Of a stretch of DNA of 52,666 nt, positions 49,748 through 52,666 are shown in pieces (position 1 is the stretch's first letter; every line of letters starts with the position of its first letter). Below the pieces are notes generated by a model. It ran no database searches, had not been told where the DNA came from, and was given only the letters and a program-made list of their open reading frames with translations. This stretch comes from CAZXSK01 sp964642855 (lineage in GTDB: Bacteria; Planctomycetota; Phycisphaerae; SM23-33): NCBI GenBank assembly GCA_964642855.1, contig CAZXSK010000021.1, positions 1 through 52,666 of the forward strand. The letters run 5' to 3'. The translations under genes were made by a program, and so were the position numbers.

Positions 49748-51319
49748 ATGGCCAGGATGAACCGAAACCGGACTGCACCGGCGATCGCGCTGTGGGTGGT
49801 GTTGGCCGCCTCGGCGGCAGCGTCGGCTGGTGCGCGGACCTGCACGCTGGAACTGCACGACGCCCTCCCCGGCGGCAAGACGATGGATCTCTCGGTCGCC
49901 CTCGACGGGGACAAGGCGACGGCTGCCTTCGCCTCGGCGAGAACCTACAACACCATGCCCTACACCGTCGACCAAAGCGGGCTGAAGGTCAAGTCCGACC
50001 GGCTCGTCGGCAAGATCACCGTCACCGTTCCCTCCGACGGCTGGGTACCCAAAGGCGGGAAATCCATGACCTGCACCTACGCGCTGGACGTCGCGTTCCG
50101 CAAAGGCAAGGCCACCGGAACCTTCGAAGGGTCCTGCGACGGCGAGGACGTAAAGGGCAGCGTCGAAGGCGTGGTCTGCAGGCAGGGCAAACTGCCCAAG
50201 CGAAGTCGCTTCGTGCTGGTCGCGCGGGCGCCGCGCGGGACAACGAAAGAAGGCCTCCGGAAGGTCGGCATCCAGTTCGGCTGGCACGACGGCAAAGCCG
50301 TCGGCGTCAAACTCGTCCCCGCCGGGAGCATCACCGACATCGGCTCGGCGACGATCGTCGAGAAAGCGAAGATCGATTTTGACGGCCGCCGGCTTACCGG
50401 GCGGATCGAAGGCCGGCTCGAGCACAAGGGCAAGGGGAAACGGTCGCTGGTGGTGGAGCTGGACTGCACCGTGATCGCCGCGAGAGTCTCCGGCCAGTTC
50501 ACCTCGATCGTCGACGGGGAGCACAAGGTCACTGGCGGCTGCCGGGGCGAGTTGGATCTCTCGGATGTGCCCAACCCGGGCAACAGCATCTGGAAGCTCA
50601 CGCTGCAGCAGGGCGTCAACGACGGGCAGATGATCAACGTGTTTGTCAACACCCGCAAGGGCAAACCCGTCAGCGCGTTTGCGGTAACACCCAACTACAA
50701 CAACGCCACCCACGAGGTCGACGTCTCCGGCCTGGCGCTCCGCAAGGACAAACTGGCCGGGAAGATCGACGTGACCGTCTTCCCCGACGCCTGGGTCCCG
50801 AAGGACCACAGCAAGCAGAAGGCGTCGTACGAGATCGACGCCCGGCTGGAGGGGGCGGAGGTCCTGGGCAGCTACCGGGGCCAGTTCGCGGGCAGGAAGG
50901 TCCGCGGCGACATCGAAGGGCACCTCCAGGCCAAGCCGGTTGTCGGCAAGGTAACCCACGCCACGATCAAGCCCGAGGGCGGCCTGTACGACGGAAGCCA
51001 GGCTGGCTATCGCGCGTTCTTCACGTTCGACCTGGAAGATGGCAGGATCATCGGCGGGCGGGTGTGGAACAATCACGACAAGAAGCTCAAGGGAAAGATC
51101 ACCGGCGGAACCTTCCGGATCGAGGACGAGGTGCTGACTGCCGAGATGGTCGCCACCATCCAGCCGGGCACCAACGCCAAGGCAGGTACGTACACGATCC
51201 GCGTCAAGGGCCCGGTGATGGGCGAATCCAGCTGCGGCAGCGCGACCAGCGAGTTGGGAGACAAGACCTGGACCAGCCGGTACTGGGCATCCTGGGAATA
51301 CGACCGTGAAGAGAAGTAG
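49748..51319 (+). CDS. Secreted protein of four alternating beta-rich repeats
   Basis: A 523-residue protein with a signal peptide of about 28 residues (IALWVVLAASAAASAGA). I do not recognise the family. Four modules alternate. Modules 1 and 3 share YTVDQSGLKV / HEVDVSGLAL, then GKITVTVPSDGWVPKG / GKIDVTVFPDAWVPKD and a G-T-F-E-G / G-S-Y-R-G ending. Modules 2 and 4 share a KGKIT.G or GRIEGRLEH type core and an ending in G-G/S-S-C. The whole looks like a chain of jelly-roll-like beta domains. The ATG at 49748 has AAGGAG nine bases upstream; 49742 is possible. It precedes another exported protein. Confidence 0.8.
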   Translation: MARMNRNRTAPAIALWVVLAASAAASAGARTCTLELHDALPGGKTMDLSVALDGDKATAAFASARTYNTMPYTVDQSGLKVKSDRLVGKITVTVPSDGWVPKGGKSMTCTYALDVAFRKGKATGTFEGSCDGEDVKGSVEGVVCRQGKLPKRSRFVLVARAPRGTTKEGLRKVGIQFGWHDGKAVGVKLVPAGSITDIGSATIVEKAKIDFDGRRLTGRIEGRLEHKGKGKRSLVVELDCTVIAARVSGQFTSIVDGEHKVTGGCRGELDLSDVPNPGNSIWKLTLQQGVNDGQMINVFVNTRKGKPVSAFAVTPNYNNATHEVDVSGLALRKDKLAGKIDVTVFPDAWVPKDHSKQKASYEIDARLEGAEVLGSYRGQFAGRKVRGDIEGHLQAKPVVGKVTHATIKPEGGLYDGSQAGYRAFFTFDLEDGRIIGGRVWNNHDKKLKGKITGGTFRIEDEVLTAEMVATIQPGTNAKAGTYTIRVKGPVMGESSCGSATSELGDKTWTSRYWASWEYDREEK

Positions 51320-51467
51320 CCCTGTGCCATTGTGCGCACGCCGACAATGCTGCATTGCGTTGAGGCCGAATCCGCAGTAGCATGCCGTTGGCCAGCGCAT
51401 CACTTCATCGCAGCCTCGAAACGACACTGAGGCAGACATCCATAGCTTCATCGAGGAGATCCTTCCC

Positions 51468-52666
51468 ATGAGGACCACCCATTATCTTTGCGCGCTGATC
51501 CTGTCTTTCCTTGTTCTGGCCACGTGGGCGTCGCCGCTGGCTGGCGATACTGCGTCCGACGTCTGCCGGCTGACTCTCCCCGACGCCGTCGACGGCCGGT
51601 GGGACATGGAGATCGTTCTTTTCCACCGCGACGGCGAGTTCCACCACGGCTACGCCCTCGTTCCCGGTCGGGACAACATCTCCCACCGCGTGGACGTGAC
51701 GCCATCCCGGCCGGTGCAGTGGCAGACCGCCGACGGCGAGCCGATGGACGTTCCGATGTCCCTGCGCGGGTACTACTCGTACAAGCGCCCGGAATTCAAA
51801 CGCCACAAGGCGCTCTATGAGCAGGGCAAGATCAAGATTGCCTACCCCATCTCCACGCCGCCGATCGCCTGGAAAGAAGGCCGGCTGAGCGGATTCGTCG
51901 ACGTACTGATCGCCTCGGTGAATCTCTCCAACGGCACGGGGCGAAGCCCGTTCGATGTCGCCTATCGGGTGCAGGTCGGCGCCCGCGGCGACATGGGCGG
52001 GAAGATCGACGGCAAGGCGACCTGGTGGAACTACGAGTCCAACGATTACGACTACGGCCACGATGACGCGAAAAAGACCTCCGTCAGCCTCACCGGGTCG
52101 CGCTGGGACAACGACTACTGGAAGCCCGGGAAAGGTCAGAGCTACGAGAGGGGCAAGGACTGGCCGCAGGTCCGCGGGCCCATGCTCACCGGAGCAGCCC
52201 TCGACACCGACGCCGAGCTGGTGAGCAACCTCGACGACGCCCGGTTGGTGTGGGTGGGCGAGGAGACCATCGGTGGCGGGCGCGGGGCGGTGCTCTCGCG
52301 CGGCGGATTCGCGATGTATCCCTACGCATGGCAGAACATCGGGTACGGCGGGTTCGCGGGAGTGACCGTCGCCGACGGCAAGGTGTTCCAGTACGTCACC
52401 CACCCCGACGAGCAACTCGTGGCGAAGGACAAGGAGATCGCCACCAACGTGTACGTTGAGCTCGGGGCCGATCCCCGGACCATGGCCAATGCCCGCGGGC
52501 ACATGCGCGACACGGTGCTCTGTCTCGATGCCCGCACGGGCAGGAAGCTCTGGTGGTTCAAGTCCGAGCGGCTTTTCGGGAACATCAAGTCCGGCAAGGG
52601 CGGGATCGGCATGACCGTGATCCTCCGCAGCGACGCGTACTTCCATCTCAATGCCGACGAGCGCAC
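51468..52666 (+). CDS. Exported protein with PQQ-like beta-propeller, cut by the window edge
   Basis: The gene is open to the right edge; 399 codons are visible. A signal peptide (LCALILSFLVLATWASPLAG) starts it and GAGGAG precedes the ATG. The first 230 residues (SDVCRLTLPDAVDGRWDMEI, DVAYRVQVGARGDMGGKIDG) have no recognised motif. The part from about residue 240 on looks like the start of a beta-propeller: AGVTVADGKVFQYV and DTVLCLDARTGRKLWWFKSE match PQQ-enzyme-like blades (xxCLDAxTGxxxW). Such proteins are often extracellular dehydrogenase-like or binding proteins. The C-terminus and any catalytic residues are not visible. Confidence 0.75.
   Translation, partial: MRTTHYLCALILSFLVLATWASPLAGDTASDVCRLTLPDAVDGRWDMEIVLFHRDGEFHHGYALVPGRDNISHRVDVTPSRPVQWQTADGEPMDVPMSLRGYYSYKRPEFKRHKALYEQGKIKIAYPISTPPIAWKEGRLSGFVDVLIASVNLSNGTGRSPFDVAYRVQVGARGDMGGKIDGKATWWNYESNDYDYGHDDAKKTSVSLTGSRWDNDYWKPGKGQSYERGKDWPQVRGPMLTGAALDTDAELVSNLDDARLVWVGEETIGGGRGAVLSRGGFAMYPYAWQNIGYGGFAGVTVADGKVFQYVTHPDEQLVAKDKEIATNVYVELGADPRTMANARGHMRDTVLCLDARTGRKLWWFKSERLFGNIKSGKGGIGMTVILRSDAYFHLNADER

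Noticed and set aside
47801..51319. A 1172-codon plus-strand gene
   Set aside because: Its first two thirds are antisense to the PA14 and oxidoreductase genes. Only the part from 49748, with a signal peptide and ribosome-binding site, is real.
1..52666. CRISPR arrays, insertion sequences, integrases or prophage genes
   Set aside because: I saw no spaced direct repeats, transposase or integrase motifs, or terminal inverted repeats anywhere in the window.

Overview
The window looks like a piece of a Planctomycetota genome, probably of the Phycisphaerae lineage. It is GC-rich. It carries two pseudopilins with the typical planctomycete N-terminal signal, a GTP-dependent PEP carboxykinase, a plant-like phosphofructokinase, VWA/glutamine-amidotransferase-like and PA14/SGNH exported proteins, and a Tat-exported mannonate-dehydratase-like protein. 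Two runs of exactly 100 N (20088-20187 and 43569-43668) show that it is a scaffolded draft assembly, possibly from a metagenome. The lineage call is inference from gene content.

Layout. 1-9.2 kb, minus strand: rplU, M20 dipeptidase, two planctomycete-type hypotheticals, amidohydrolase, xseA-xseB, phosphofructokinase and a pseudopilin. 9.3-14.8 kb, all minus strand: a signalling island with a stand-alone receiver, two short paralogous sigma factors, a sigma-54 activator without a receiver, a LuxR regulator with a degenerate receiver, and a PilZ protein. 15.4-25.1 kb: a selenocysteine region (next paragraph) that also holds two GH28 pectinase-type genes and a pseudopilin. 25.2-30.5 kb: PHP phosphoesterase, infA and the gatC-gatA-x-gatB operon. 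30.7-41.3 kb: a membrane-anchored coiled-coil protein with a BRCT-like end, an aspartate aminotransferase, TPR and SPOR proteins, an MDR oxidoreductase, a zinc-finger protein and membrane proteins. 41.5-52.7 kb: pckG, an MBL-fold hydrolase divergent from a uxuA-like gene, a PA14/SGNH esterase-like protein, a Gfo/Idh/MocA oxidoreductase, a secreted repeat protein and a PQQ-propeller protein cut by the window edge.

The main discovery is a family of at least four exported proteins that appear to contain selenocysteine (Sec, U). They lie within 10 kb of a tRNA-Sec gene (17064-17157) and a selD gene. In conventional reading each ends abruptly after the residues Y-G at an identical TATGGCTGAGG. If the UGA is read as Sec, all four continue in frame into a shared motif (YG-U-G-x-x-C-S-x-T-W-x-[VA]-P in three, a diverged version in the fourth). 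Three of them then stop exactly 41 residues after U. Behind every UGA, 14 or 17 nt downstream, sits a 6-bp hairpin with a 5-nt A[UA]GG[CA] loop. The stem sequences differ by compensatory changes, as expected of a bacterial SECIS element. Two members are small lipoproteins in tandem behind a pseudopilin. Two are larger paralogous secreted proteins, one of them directly upstream of selD. SelD itself is fused to an AhpD-like CxxC domain and has an extra N-terminal cysteine cluster. I do not recognise this selenoprotein family among those I know.

How the genes may work together: tRNA-Sec and SelD supply the Sec pathway (selA and selB are not in the window), and the Sec proteins are exported and may form surface redox or metal sites. 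The GH28 genes and the uxuA-like gene fit uronate-polymer breakdown and carry palindromic operator-like sites. This coupling is inference.
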